Assembly (NCBI GenBank): GCA_044464175.1
Contig: JBIQLO010000178.1
Span: 1-8,349, forward strand
Reading direction: 5' to 3'
DNA: 8,349 nucleotides
From: JBIQLO01 sp044464175
Lineage (GTDB): Bacteria; Planctomycetota; Phycisphaerae; Tepidisphaerales; Tepidisphaeraceae
In this document: one piece after another, positions 1 to 7,302 of the stretch
How positions within the stretch are numbered: position 1 is the first letter of the stretch
How the letters are laid out: each line of letters starts with the position of its first letter
Made by a program: the position numbers and the translations under genes
Notes under the pieces: generated by a model
Told to the model about the DNA's origin: nothing
Database searches by the model: none
Seen by the model: the letters and a program-made list of their open reading frames with translations, nothing else

Positions 1-26
1 GCTATCAAAAACAACGATTTTCCCCC

Positions 27-65
27 CGAACCCAATACTCCGTATTTCCCAACGAACCCAACCCA
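27..65 (+). repeat. CGAACCCAA-type repeats upstream of gnd
   Basis: CGAACCCAA occurs at 27-35 and again at 53-61, 26 bases apart. The second copy is part of AACGAACCCAACCCA (51-65), which differs by one base from AACGAACCAAACCCA, present twice on the minus strand upstream of glmS. The first copy continues as AACCCAATACTCC (29-41), matching 12 of 13 bases of AACCCAATACCCC in the glmS leader (7358-7370, minus strand). The repeats therefore belong to one family in both places. From memory, similar CGAACCCAA strings are scattered between genes in some environmental planctomycete genomes. Their function is unknown. Confidence 0.6.
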
Positions 66-78
66 CCCCAATCCCCTG

Positions 79-107
79 TTGCCATACAACCTCAAAAGCG
101 GCACAAT
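79..107 (+). promoter_or_regulatory. Possible sigma70-type promoter for gnd
   Basis: TTGCCA (79-84, five of six matches to TTGACA) is separated by 17 bases from CACAAT (102-107, four of six matches to TATAAT). Transcription would start near 114, giving a leader of about 60 nt before the gnd start. The spacing is ideal but the -10 is weak. If correct, the CGAACCCAA repeats at 27-65 lie upstream of the promoter rather than in the transcript. Another promoter could lie beyond the window edge. Confidence 0.35.
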
Positions 108-164
108 CACGCCTCGTAAAAATTTTCCAACCAACCACGGGCCCAAAAACGCCCGGGACAGACG

Positions 165-170
165 AAGGAG
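165..170 (+). promoter_or_regulatory. Shine-Dalgarno site of gnd
   Basis: AAGGAG ends 4 bases before the ATG at 175. It decides the start: the frame is open upstream to about 79, but no other in-frame start has such a site and the conserved protein begins just after this ATG. A small GC hairpin (138-142 with 151-155) lies just before it. Confidence 0.8.
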
Positions 171-174
171 ACAC

Positions 175-1668
175 ATGGCAGGGCAGGCATTTGGCGTCAT
201 CGGGCTGGAAGTCATGGGACGGAACATCGCGCTCAACATCGAGCGCAACGGTTTCCCCATCGCCGTCTACAACCGCACCTACGCCAAGACGGAGCACTTC
301 ATCAACGAACTGGCCAGGGGCAAAAACGCCAAGGCCGGCAAGACCGTCCAGGAATTCGTCGCCCTGCTGGAAAAACCCCGCCGCATCCTCATCATGGTCA
401 AGGCCGGCAAGCCCGTCGATCTGGTCATTGAGGAATTGAAGCCCTTCCTGGACAAGGGAGACATCGTCATCGACGGCGGCAACTCCCTCTTCACCGACAC
501 CGAGCGCCGATCGGCCCAGCTCAAGGACAGCGGCATCCGCTTCTTCGGCATGGGCGTCTCCGGCGGCGAGGAGGGCGCCCTCTGGGGCCCCAGCCTCATG
601 CCCGGCGGCGATGCCGAGGCCTACCAGCACCTGGAGCCGATCCTCAAGAAAGTCGCCGCCAAGACCGACGATGACGGCCCCTGCGTCACCTACATCGGCT
701 CCGGCGGATCGGGCCACTTCGTCAAGATGGTCCACAACGGCATCGAATACGGCGACATGCAGCTCATCGCCGAGGCCTATGACCTGCTCAAGCACGTCGG
801 CGGCCTGAACAACGCCCAGTTGAAGGAGGTCTTCAACGAGTGGAACAACAGCGAACTCAAGAGCTTCCTCATCGACATCACCACCAAGGTGATCGATTTC
901 AAGGACCCTGACGGCTCGGGCGACCTGATCGACGTCATCCTCGACAAGGCCGGCCAGAAGGGAACCGGCAAGTGGACTACCCAGACCGCCCTCGACCTGG
1001 GCGTCCCCATCCCCACCATCACCGCCGCCGTCGATGCCCGCCTCGTCTCCGCCATCAAGGAGCAGCGCCTCGAGGCCTCCAAATTCCTCACCGGCCCCTC
1101 GCCTAAAAAGACGGACAACGTCAAGCAGTTTATTGCGGATGTGAAGGCCGCCCTCTATTGCTCCAAAATCTGCTCCTACACCCAGGGCATGGCGATGCTG
1201 GCGGTCGCTAATGCCCACTACAACTACGGCATGCATCTGGACGAAGTCGCCCGCATCTGGAAAGCCGGCTGCATCATCCGGGCGGTCTTCCTGGACGAAA
1301 TCAAAAAGGTCTTCAAGGAAAAGCCGGACCTGCCCAACATGCTCATGGCCGACCGCTTCCGCGACGCCGTCGCCCAGCGACAGGAATCATGGCGGCGCGT
1401 GCTGACCACCGCCCTGGCCTCCGGCGTGGCCACCCCCGCCTTCAGCGCCTCCCTGGCCTACTACGACAGCTTCCGCCGCGCCCGACTGCCGGCCAACCTG
1501 ATCCAGGCCCAGCGCGACTTCTTCGGCGCCCACACTTATGAGCGCACCGACAAGGGCGGCACCTTCCACACCGAGTGGGCCGCCGAGCAGCCGGCCCACC
1601 ACCCCGGCGAGGACCTGAGCCCCAAAGGCGATTCCAAAGTTGTAAATCGGCCGGGCCCTGCGGCATAA
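175..1668 (+). CDS. gnd: 6-phosphogluconate dehydrogenase, decarboxylating
   Basis: This cytoplasmic enzyme oxidises 6-phosphogluconate to ribulose-5-phosphate and CO2 with NADP, the last step of the oxidative pentose phosphate pathway. The 497-residue protein has an N-terminal Rossmann domain with FGVIGLEVMGRN (6-17), NRT in the NADP-binding region, MVKAG, and IDGGNS (99-104). The substrate signature GVSGGEEGA and GPSLMPGG follows, then VKMVHNGIEYGDMQ with the expected catalytic Lys184 and Glu191 and also His187 and Asn188. The helical C-terminal domain contains GTGKWT and ends in the family tail AHTYERTDKGGTFHTEW (452-468), which donates substrate-binding Arg and His residues to the partner subunit. 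The dinucleotide loop carries Glu12 where most homologues have Ala or Gly. A Pro-rich tail of about 29 residues extends beyond the usual C-terminus. The ATG at 175 was chosen for its AAGGAG. The stop overlaps the glycogen synthase ATG (TAATG), indicating an operon. Confidence 0.96.
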   Translation: MAGQAFGVIGLEVMGRNIALNIERNGFPIAVYNRTYAKTEHFINELARGKNAKAGKTVQEFVALLEKPRRILIMVKAGKPVDLVIEELKPFLDKGDIVIDGGNSLFTDTERRSAQLKDSGIRFFGMGVSGGEEGALWGPSLMPGGDAEAYQHLEPILKKVAAKTDDDGPCVTYIGSGGSGHFVKMVHNGIEYGDMQLIAEAYDLLKHVGGLNNAQLKEVFNEWNNSELKSFLIDITTKVIDFKDPDGSGDLIDVILDKAGQKGTGKWTTQTALDLGVPIPTITAAVDARLVSAIKEQRLEASKFLTGPSPKKTDNVKQFIADVKAALYCSKICSYTQGMAMLAVANAHYNYGMHLDEVARIWKAGCIIRAVFLDEIKKVFKEKPDLPNMLMADRFRDAVAQRQESWRRVLTTALASGVATPAFSASLAYYDSFRRARLPANLIQAQRDFFGAHTYERTDKGGTFHTEWAAEQPAHHPGEDLSPKGDSKVVNRPGPAA

Positions 1669-3539
1669 TGCACCGCATGCCCCCAACCAGCAGGACCGTC
1701 GAAGAATCCCCCGTCCCGTCCGATCCGATGAATGAGGCGTTGCTCTTCGAGGTGGCCTGGGAGGTCTGCTGGCAACTGGGCGGCATCTACACCGTCCTGC
1801 GCACCAAGGCCGCCGCCATGCAGGCGATCTGGGGGCAGCGGTATTGCCTAATCGGGCCCTACAACCCCTCCACCGCCGCCATCGAGTTTGAGGAACTGCC
1901 GACGGAGGGGCACATCCGCCAGACGCTCGACCGCCTGCGGGCGATGGGCATCCCCTGCCATTTCGGGCGCTGGCTGGTCCATGGCCGTCCCAGGGTGATC
2001 CTTCTGGATTACCGCGCACGCTTTGAGTCGCTCGACACCGACAAATACCTGCTCTGGAAGGACAACGGCATCTCCGTCCCCCCTTCCGACGGCGAGGTGA
2101 ACGAAACCATCGCCTTCGGCTTCACCGTCGCCGAATTCTTCAAAGCCCTGCGCCAGATCGTGACCGATCGCCCCATTCTGGGGCACTTCCACGAATGGAT
2201 GGGCGGCGTGGCCGTGCCGCGCATCGCCCACATGCAACTGGACATGGCCACGGTCTTCACCACCCATGCCACCCTGCTGGGGCGCTATCTGGCCGGGGAA
2301 AACCCCAACTTCTACAATGACCTGCCCTGGGTCGATCCCGACCACGAGGCCGGACGCTTTGGTATCCATCCACGATTCGCCATCGAGCGGGCGGCCGCCC
2401 ACGCCAGCACCGTCTTCACCACCGTCAGCCGTGTGACGGCGGTCGAGGCGGAAAAGCTGCTGGGGCGGGCGCCGGAGGTGATTTTGCCCAACGGGCTGAA
2501 CATCCACCGCTTCGCCGCCACCCATGAATTTCAGAACCTGCACCAGGAGTACAAGCAGCGGATCGAGCAGTTTGTCATGGGACATTTCTTCCCCAGCTAC
2601 GCCTTCGACCTGGACAACACCCTCTACCTGTTCACCAGCGGGCGGTATGAATACCGCAACAAGGGAATGGATCTGTTCATTGAGTCCTTATACCGGCTGA
2701 ATCAGCGGCTCAAGCAGGAGAAGGACCCGCCGACCATCGTGGCGTTCATCATCACGCGGGCGGCGGCGCGCAGCATCAATGTCGACGTACTGCAAAACCA
2801 GTCGATGTTCGACGACCTGCGCGAGGCATGCCACAGTGTGGAGCGGCAGATGGGCCGGCGGCTGTTCGAGGCGGCCGCCCATGGACGCCTGCCCGACCCC
2901 AAGGAACTGATGGAGGAGGACAGCCGCGTGCGGCTCAAGCGGGCCATGCAGGTGTGGCGCACCAGCCGCCGCCCGCTGATCGTGACCCATGACCTGGTGG
3001 ACGATGGCAGCGATCCGATCCTCAATCACCTGCGGTATCGGCAACTGTTCAACTCAGCCGACGATCCGGTGAAGATCGTCTTCCATCCGGAGTTTGTGAC
3101 CGCGACCAGCCCCCTGATCCATCTGGACTATGAGCAGTTTGTGCGCGGCTGCCACCTGGGGGTGTTTCCCAGCTACTACGAGCCGTGGGGATACACGCCG
3201 ATGGAGTGCTGCGCGCTGGGATTGCCGGCGATCACTACGGACCTGAGTGGGTTCGGGGCCTATGTGCAGGCGCATGTGCCCGAATACCGCCAGCAAGGGA
3301 TCGTGGTCATCAACCGGAGGACCCAGAGCTTTGACCAGGCGGCCGACGAGGTGACCGATTACCTGCTGGAATTCACCCAACTGACTCGCCGCCAGCGCAT
3401 CGAGCTGCGCAACCGTGTCGAACGGTTAAGTGAACTATTCGACTGGTCGGTGCTGGCGCAACATTACACCGAAGCCCACCAACTGGCTCTGCGGCGACTG
3501 ACAGGCCGGGAGGGCAAGGTGGAAGTGCGGGTGGTGTAG
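1668..3539 (+). CDS. Eukaryote-type (GT3) glycogen synthase
   Basis: This enzyme transfers glucose from UDP-glucose to the non-reducing ends of glycogen; it is the GT3 (GYS/Gsy) type, not the ADP-glucose GlgA type. From the ATG at 1668 it is 623 residues. Motifs in order are LLFEVAWE and GGIYTVL (25-44), GRWL, HFHEW (173-177), FTTHATLLGRYL, DHEAGRFGI, ERAAAH, FTTVS, LPNGLN, HEFQNLH, GRYEYRNKG, FHPEF, and RGCHLGVFPSYYEPWGYTPME with the paired glutamates Glu505 and Glu513 (E-x7-E). The arginine helix TRRQRIELRNRVERL follows (Arg574, 575, 577, 581, 583, 586), matching the glucose-6-phosphate sensor of yeast and animal enzymes. The long phosphorylated tail of the eukaryotic enzymes is absent. The start is uncertain: 1668 overlaps the gnd stop but has no clear Shine-Dalgarno, while ATGs at 1677 and 1728 are alternatives, the last lying just before the conserved domain. 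Co-transcription with gnd is very likely. Confidence 0.95.
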   Translation: MHRMPPTSRTVEESPVPSDPMNEALLFEVAWEVCWQLGGIYTVLRTKAAAMQAIWGQRYCLIGPYNPSTAAIEFEELPTEGHIRQTLDRLRAMGIPCHFGRWLVHGRPRVILLDYRARFESLDTDKYLLWKDNGISVPPSDGEVNETIAFGFTVAEFFKALRQIVTDRPILGHFHEWMGGVAVPRIAHMQLDMATVFTTHATLLGRYLAGENPNFYNDLPWVDPDHEAGRFGIHPRFAIERAAAHASTVFTTVSRVTAVEAEKLLGRAPEVILPNGLNIHRFAATHEFQNLHQEYKQRIEQFVMGHFFPSYAFDLDNTLYLFTSGRYEYRNKGMDLFIESLYRLNQRLKQEKDPPTIVAFIITRAAARSINVDVLQNQSMFDDLREACHSVERQMGRRLFEAAAHGRLPDPKELMEEDSRVRLKRAMQVWRTSRRPLIVTHDLVDDGSDPILNHLRYRQLFNSADDPVKIVFHPEFVTATSPLIHLDYEQFVRGCHLGVFPSYYEPWGYTPMECCALGLPAITTDLSGFGAYVQAHVPEYRQQGIVVINRRTQSFDQAADEVTDYLLEFTQLTRRQRIELRNRVERLSELFDWSVLAQHYTEAHQLALRRLTGREGKVEVRVV

Positions 3540-3606
3540 AGGCATCACTTCAGCGGCCGGTTTCGTGAAAATAGTTCCTGATGTAAAGCGTTTAATGATC
3601 AGGATC

Positions 3607-3611
3607 GGAGG
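3607..3611 (+). promoter_or_regulatory. Shine-Dalgarno site of the alpha/beta hydrolase
   Basis: GGAGG ends 4 bases before the ATG at 3616. It favours this start over the in-frame GTG at 3565 and ATG at 3595, neither of which has a comparable site. The 3616 start also gives a normal signal peptide. Confidence 0.6.
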
Positions 3612-3615
3612 CTTT

Positions 3616-4512
3616 ATGGCATCGGCACTCACCCGTTCGATCGTCGTCCTCGCGGGGGTAACCCTTTTCGGCCTTTGCGTAGGGGTATGCGGGTGGACCG
3701 GCCAGATATTCGCTCAAGTCCGCCCCCTCAGGCCGGAGGCGTTGCCGGCCGGGACGCGCATCCAGCGGGATGTATCCTATGGGGCGTCGTCGAGGCAGAA
3801 ACTGGATATCTACAGCCCGCCAAACGCCAAAGATGCCCCCATCATTCTGATGGTGCATGGCGGCGGGTGGTGGCGCGGGGACAAGTCCGCCGCCGGCGTT
3901 GTCCAGAACAAGATCGACCGGTGGCTTCCCGAGGGATACCTCTTCATTTCCGTCAACTATCGCATGATCCCCGAGGCCAATCCGCTGCAGCAGGCGGAAG
4001 ATGTCGCCAGGGCGCTGGCATATGTGCAGGATCATGCCAAGGCCTGGGGCGGGGATCCGTCCCGGATCATTCTGATGGGCCATTCGGCCGGGGCGCATCT
4101 GGTTTGCCTGCTGAGCGCAGCCCCGGCGATCGCAACTCAGCAGGGCGCCCATCCGTGGCTTGGAACGGTCTGCCTCGACAGCGCGGCCTACAACATGGTG
4201 ACCATCATGGAGAGACGCCACCCGGGCCTGTATGACCAGGCGTTCGGGACGGATCGACAACTCTGGAAAGACGCCTCCCCGACCCTTCGCCTGTCTTCGG
4301 CGGTGAAGCCGATGCTGCTGGTCTATTCCACGCGCCGGCCGCTCAGCCGCGCCCAGGCGACGGCGTTCGCCGAGAAGGCCATGTCTCTTGGGGGTGATGT
4401 GAAGCTCCTGCCGGAGGACTTGGACCATGGATCCATCAACACAGACCTTGGACTTGCGGGCCCTTACACCGACAAGGTGGATGCCTTCCTTCGCTCGCTG
4501 ACTTCGAAATGA
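3616..4512 (+). CDS. Secreted alpha/beta hydrolase (esterase/lipase-like)
   Basis: Likely an exported serine hydrolase acting on an ester; the substrate is unknown. The 298-residue protein starts with an apparent Sec signal peptide: Arg7, a hydrophobic stretch at about 9-26, and a plausible cleavage after Ala33 (IFA|Q). No proper lipobox is seen. The mature part has the oxyanion motif HGGGWW (81-86), an NYR element typical of HSL/BD-FAE-like esterases, a GHSAGAHL nucleophile elbow (155-162, Ser157), and a late LDHGSI with the presumed catalytic His271. The catalytic acid is not obvious: after strand PMLLVYS the loop reads TRRPLSRAQ, with Leu243 where I would expect Asp by analogy with related enzymes. 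It starts 76 bases after glycogen synthase and may be read through or have its own promoter (TTTAAT at 3591-3596 is a weak -10). It could be a carbohydrate esterase, but nothing here fixes that. Confidence 0.85.
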   Translation: MASALTRSIVVLAGVTLFGLCVGVCGWTGQIFAQVRPLRPEALPAGTRIQRDVSYGASSRQKLDIYSPPNAKDAPIILMVHGGGWWRGDKSAAGVVQNKIDRWLPEGYLFISVNYRMIPEANPLQQAEDVARALAYVQDHAKAWGGDPSRIILMGHSAGAHLVCLLSAAPAIATQQGAHPWLGTVCLDSAAYNMVTIMERRHPGLYDQAFGTDRQLWKDASPTLRLSSAVKPMLLVYSTRRPLSRAQATAFAEKAMSLGGDVKLLPEDLDHGSINTDLGLAGPYTDKVDAFLRSLTSK

Positions 4513-4519
4513 ATCTCGT

Positions 4520-5200
4520 TCAGGGGAGCTTTGCCAGACGCTGACGGGCGTCGGTGAAGGTGGGATCGAGCTTCAGGGCGGTTTCGTACTGCTCGCGGGC
4601 CTGGTCGATTTTGTGCTGCTGCTCGTAAACCGATCCGAGGTTGTAATGGGCCTGGGCGGGGGTGAGGACGGCGGAGAACTGCTGGAGCGCCTCGGCCGGG
4701 CGGCCGTTGCGGGCCAGGAGCAGCCCGTAATTAATGCGACAGGGCTGGCTTTTCGGATTGAGAACAATGCCGGTCTGGAAGCTGGTCTCGGCCTCGGCGA
4801 TGCGCCCGGCAGCCTCCTGTGTCAGACCCAGGTTGGCGTAGCCGGCCGGGGCGTTGTCGGTTTCGGCGATGTAGCGCTTCCAGGCGTTGATGGCGAGGTC
4901 GTAGTGCTTCAGTTGCGTGTAGACCACGCCCAGGCGGAAGAGGGAGGGGAGGTGATGGGGGTTGAGCTTGAGGGCCTGGTCATACTGGCGGACGGCGTTG
5001 TCAAAGCGCCCCTGGGTTTCGCTCAGCTGCCCGGCGGCGTAGCAGGTGTCGGCCTTCAGGGGCGGGTCTTCGGCGGTTTCAAAGGAAGTGTGGCCGGCAT
5101 TGAGGGCGTTGGGATTGGGCCCGTGGGCCGACCGGTCCTTGGCGCAGCCGGACAAGGCGATGATTCCCGCGATCGATACCATCCATGCCAAACGACCCAT
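4520..5200 (-). CDS. TPR-repeat lipoprotein
   Basis: A 226-residue predicted lipoprotein made of tetratricopeptide repeats, probably a scaffold for protein-protein contacts at the cell envelope. The N-terminus MGRLAWMVSIAGIIALSGC carries a short hydrophobic signal and a clean lipobox LSGC with Cys19 as the lipidated residue. A polar linker (about 20-50) leads to roughly five TPR units at 51-84, 85-117, 118-151, 153-182 (short) and 183-215, recognisable by repeated A-G/N-Y-LG and A---Y-A--L-P patterns. The family has no enzymatic activity. The ATG at 5200 has AGGAG 6 bases upstream and places the lipobox correctly; an in-frame ATG 20 codons earlier would bury it. It lies 80 bases downstream of glmS on the same strand and probably shares its transcript. 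It converges on the hydrolase gene with 7 bases between stops. The biological partner is unknown. Confidence 0.85.
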   Translation of the reverse strand: MGRLAWMVSIAGIIALSGCAKDRSAHGPNPNALNAGHTSFETAEDPPLKADTCYAAGQLSETQGRFDNAVRQYDQALKLNPHHLPSLFRLGVVYTQLKHYDLAINAWKRYIAETDNAPAGYANLGLTQEAAGRIAEAETSFQTGIVLNPKSQPCRINYGLLLARNGRPAEALQQFSAVLTPAQAHYNLGSVYEQQHKIDQAREQYETALKLDPTFTDARQRLAKLP

Positions 5201-5205
5201 TCGAT

Positions 5206-5210
5206 GCTCC
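5206..5210 (-). promoter_or_regulatory. Shine-Dalgarno site of the TPR lipoprotein
   Basis: AGGAG on the minus strand lies 6 bases before the ATG at 5200. It selects this start over the upstream in-frame ATG at 5260 and agrees with the position of the lipobox. Confidence 0.75.
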
Positions 5211-5280
5211 TGGCCGAAGTTCCACAATTCCCTTGATCTTGCTATTGAAGTTATCGGCACAATCGCCGGCGCGCGCGTAC

Positions 5281-7152
5281 CTACTCCACCGTCACGCTTT
5301 TGGCGAGGTTGCGGGGCTTGTCCACGTTGCAGCCTCGGGCGACGGCGGCGTGGTAGGCGATGAGCTGGAGGGGAACGACACTGAGCAGGGGTTGGAGAGG
5401 CTCGGGGGCGTCGGGGACGTTAATGACGTGGTCGGAGTAGCGGTGGATGTTTTTGTCCCCCTCGGTGGCGATGGCGATGATGCGCCCGCCGCGGGCGCGG
5501 ACTTCCTCGATGTTGGAGATGACCTTGTCGTACTGCTGGCCCTGGGTGGCCAGGAAGACGACGGGCATGCCCTCGTTGATCAGGGCGATGGGGCCGTGCT
5601 TCATTTCGGCCGCGGGCATGCCCTCGGCGTGGATGTAACTGATTTCCTTGACCTTCAGGGCCCCTTCCAAGGCGACGGGGTAGTGGTAGCCGCGGCCCAG
5701 GAAGAGCCAGTTTTCACGCCGGCAGAATTCCTCGGTGATCCGGCGGATATGGTCGGACTGCTCCAGGACGCGCTGCACCTGGTCGGGAATGGCGCACAGG
5801 CCGTCGATCATCTCCTGGCACTGGGGCTGGCTCATGTAGCGGCGGCGGCCCAGGTAGAGGGCGAGCATGGTCAGGACGACGCACTGGCAGGTGAAGGCCT
5901 TGGTGGAGGCGACGCCGATCTCGGGGCCGGCATGAAGGTAGATGCCGGCGTCAGTTTCGCGGGCGATCGTGGAGCCGACGGCGTTGACCACGCCCAGGGC
6001 CAGAGCGCCCTTCTCCTTGGCCTCGCGCAGGGCGGCCAGGGTGTCGGCGGTTTCGCCCGACTGGCTGATGGCGACGGCGACGGTGCCCTCCTCGACGATG
6101 GGGTTGCGGTAGCGGAATTCGGAGGCGTAGGCGGCCTCGGTGGTGATCTTGGCCAGGTCCTCCATGAGATAATCGCCAACGAGGGCGGCGTGCCAGGCGG
6201 TGCCCTGGCCGGTGAGGATGAAGCGGCGGGCGTTGGCCAGTTCGCGGGTGAAATTGGCGATGCCGCCGAGGACGACACGGCCTTCGCGCTGCTCGACGCG
6301 GCCGCGGAGGCAGTTGCGGATGGCGGTGGGCTGCTCGAAGATTTCCTTGAGCATGTAATGGGGATAATCGCCCAGTTCGTATTCCTCGAGCTTGTTTTCG
6401 AGCTGGGAGATGGTGGGCGTGATGTCGATGTCGTCGATGGTGGTGGTGCGGAAGGATTCGGGGCGGATGACGGCCATTTCGTTGTCGTTGAGGTAGACCA
6501 CCTGCGCGGTGTGCTCGACGATGGCGCTGGCATCGGAGGCGACGATGTATTCGTTCTGGCCGATGCCGATGATGAGGGGGCTGCCCTTGCGGGCGACGAC
6601 AAGGGTGTCGGGCTCATCGCGGCAGATGACGGCGATGCCGTAGGTGCCCTCGACCTGGCGCAGGGCGGCCTGGACGGCGCGCTGCAGGAGGGAGGCGCCG
6701 GTGGGGATGCCGTTTTTGGACTTCATGTCGGCGTAGAGGTCGCCGATGAGCATGGCCAGGGCCTCGGTGTCGGTCTGGGAGGCGAAGGTGTGTCCTTTTT
6801 CGGCGAGGAATTTTTTGAGGGCGGCGTAGTTTTCGATGATGCCGTTGTGAACGACGGCGATGTGGCCGGTGTCGTCGAGGTGGGGGTGGGCGTTGGTTTC
6901 GGTGGGCGCGCCGTGGGTGGCCCAGCGGGTGTGGGCCATGCCGATGTGGGCCGGGGGGAGAGGCTGGGCCTGATCGATCGCCTCCTCCAGAACGCTGATG
7001 CGGCCGACGGCCTTGCGCAGGTGGAGTCCGCCCCGCTCGTCGAGGACGGCGACGCCGGCGGAGTCGTAGCCGCGGTACTCGAGGCGTTTTAGGCCTTCGA
7101 TGAGAAGGGGCTGGGCGATTTTCCGGCCGACGTAGGCAACAATTCCGCACAT
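5281..7152 (-). CDS. glmS: Glutamine--fructose-6-phosphate aminotransferase (isomerizing)
   Basis: This cytoplasmic enzyme makes glucosamine-6-phosphate from fructose-6-phosphate and glutamine, the committed step to UDP-GlcNAc for peptidoglycan and lipopolysaccharide. The protein is 623 residues, close to the E. coli length of about 609. It begins MCGIVAYVG, so Cys2 becomes the N-terminal nucleophile after Met removal. The glutaminase domain shows LEYRGYDSAG (24-33), HTRWATHG (74-81), HNGIIENY with Asn103-Gly104, and TDTEAL with Asp128. The first SIS domain contains TGQGTAWHA, ISQSGETADT and STKAFTCQ; the second contains KEISYIHAEGMPAAEMKHGP. The C-terminus is the canonical PRNLAKSVTVE. The frame is open for 81 codons upstream, but that part is repeat sequence and would block the catalytic Cys. 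No good Shine-Dalgarno precedes the ATG; only a weak ACGGAC is seen. It is expressed from the promoter at 7477-7504 through a long leader. Confidence 0.97.
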   Translation of the reverse strand: MCGIVAYVGRKIAQPLLIEGLKRLEYRGYDSAGVAVLDERGGLHLRKAVGRISVLEEAIDQAQPLPPAHIGMAHTRWATHGAPTETNAHPHLDDTGHIAVVHNGIIENYAALKKFLAEKGHTFASQTDTEALAMLIGDLYADMKSKNGIPTGASLLQRAVQAALRQVEGTYGIAVICRDEPDTLVVARKGSPLIIGIGQNEYIVASDASAIVEHTAQVVYLNDNEMAVIRPESFRTTTIDDIDITPTISQLENKLEEYELGDYPHYMLKEIFEQPTAIRNCLRGRVEQREGRVVLGGIANFTRELANARRFILTGQGTAWHAALVGDYLMEDLAKITTEAAYASEFRYRNPIVEEGTVAVAISQSGETADTLAALREAKEKGALALGVVNAVGSTIARETDAGIYLHAGPEIGVASTKAFTCQCVVLTMLALYLGRRRYMSQPQCQEMIDGLCAIPDQVQRVLEQSDHIRRITEEFCRRENWLFLGRGYHYPVALEGALKVKEISYIHAEGMPAAEMKHGPIALINEGMPVVFLATQGQQYDKVISNIEEVRARGGRIIAIATEGDKNIHRYSDHVINVPDAPEPLQPLLSVVPLQLIAYHAAVARGCNVDKPRNLAKSVTVE

Positions 7153-7175
7153 GGTTGAGTCCGTTAGAAACCAGC

Positions 7176-7202
7176 CACAGAGGGGGCACGGAGGGACACA
7201 GA
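7176..7202. repeat. CACAGAGGG-type tandem repeat before glmS
   Basis: The plus strand shows two full units and a partial one: CACAGAGGGGG (7176-7186), CACGGAGGGA (7187-7196) and CACAGA (7197-7202). On the sense strand of glmS this is a pyrimidine-rich tract ending about 23 bases before the start codon. From memory, strings of CACAGAGG and CACGGAGG units are frequent between genes of environmental bacteria, including planctomycetes. The function is unknown. Confidence 0.6.
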
Positions 7203-7284
7203 TATTCTTAGTTATTCTATCGTAAGTATGGGCCGGAGGATGGATTTTTTTGGTCGGGGTTCGGAGTCGCGGGATTCGGGGATC

Positions 7285-7302
7285 ATTGGGTTTGGTTCGT
7301 TT
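7285..7302 (-). repeat. 18-bp repeat, glmS-proximal copy
   Basis: ATTGGGTTTGGTTCGTTT on the plus strand is identical to 7363-7380. Both are followed by a related GTCGTAGT element (7311-7318 here). On the glmS sense strand it contains AACGAACCAAACCCA, a one-base variant of the copy upstream of gnd. Confidence 0.75.

Noticed and set aside
79..174. N-terminal extension of 6-phosphogluconate dehydrogenase from a TTG start
   Set aside because: The ATG at 175 has AAGGAG and matches the family start; the upstream residues show no conserved pattern.
1387..2019. Minus-strand 210-codon open frame spanning the gnd and glycogen synthase junction
   Set aside because: It is antisense to two confident genes, with an Arg/Gly/Pro/Ala-rich translation lacking domains.
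4537..4552. GACGC/GCGTC hairpin just past the hydrolase stop as a terminator
   Set aside because: It has only a 5-bp stem with no T-run on either strand, and lies inside the TPR lipoprotein coding sequence.
5185..7092. A 635-codon open frame on the plus strand across glmS
   Set aside because: It is antisense to an unambiguous glmS, and its G/D/V/A-rich, motif-free translation is typical of the mirror frame of a GC-rich gene.
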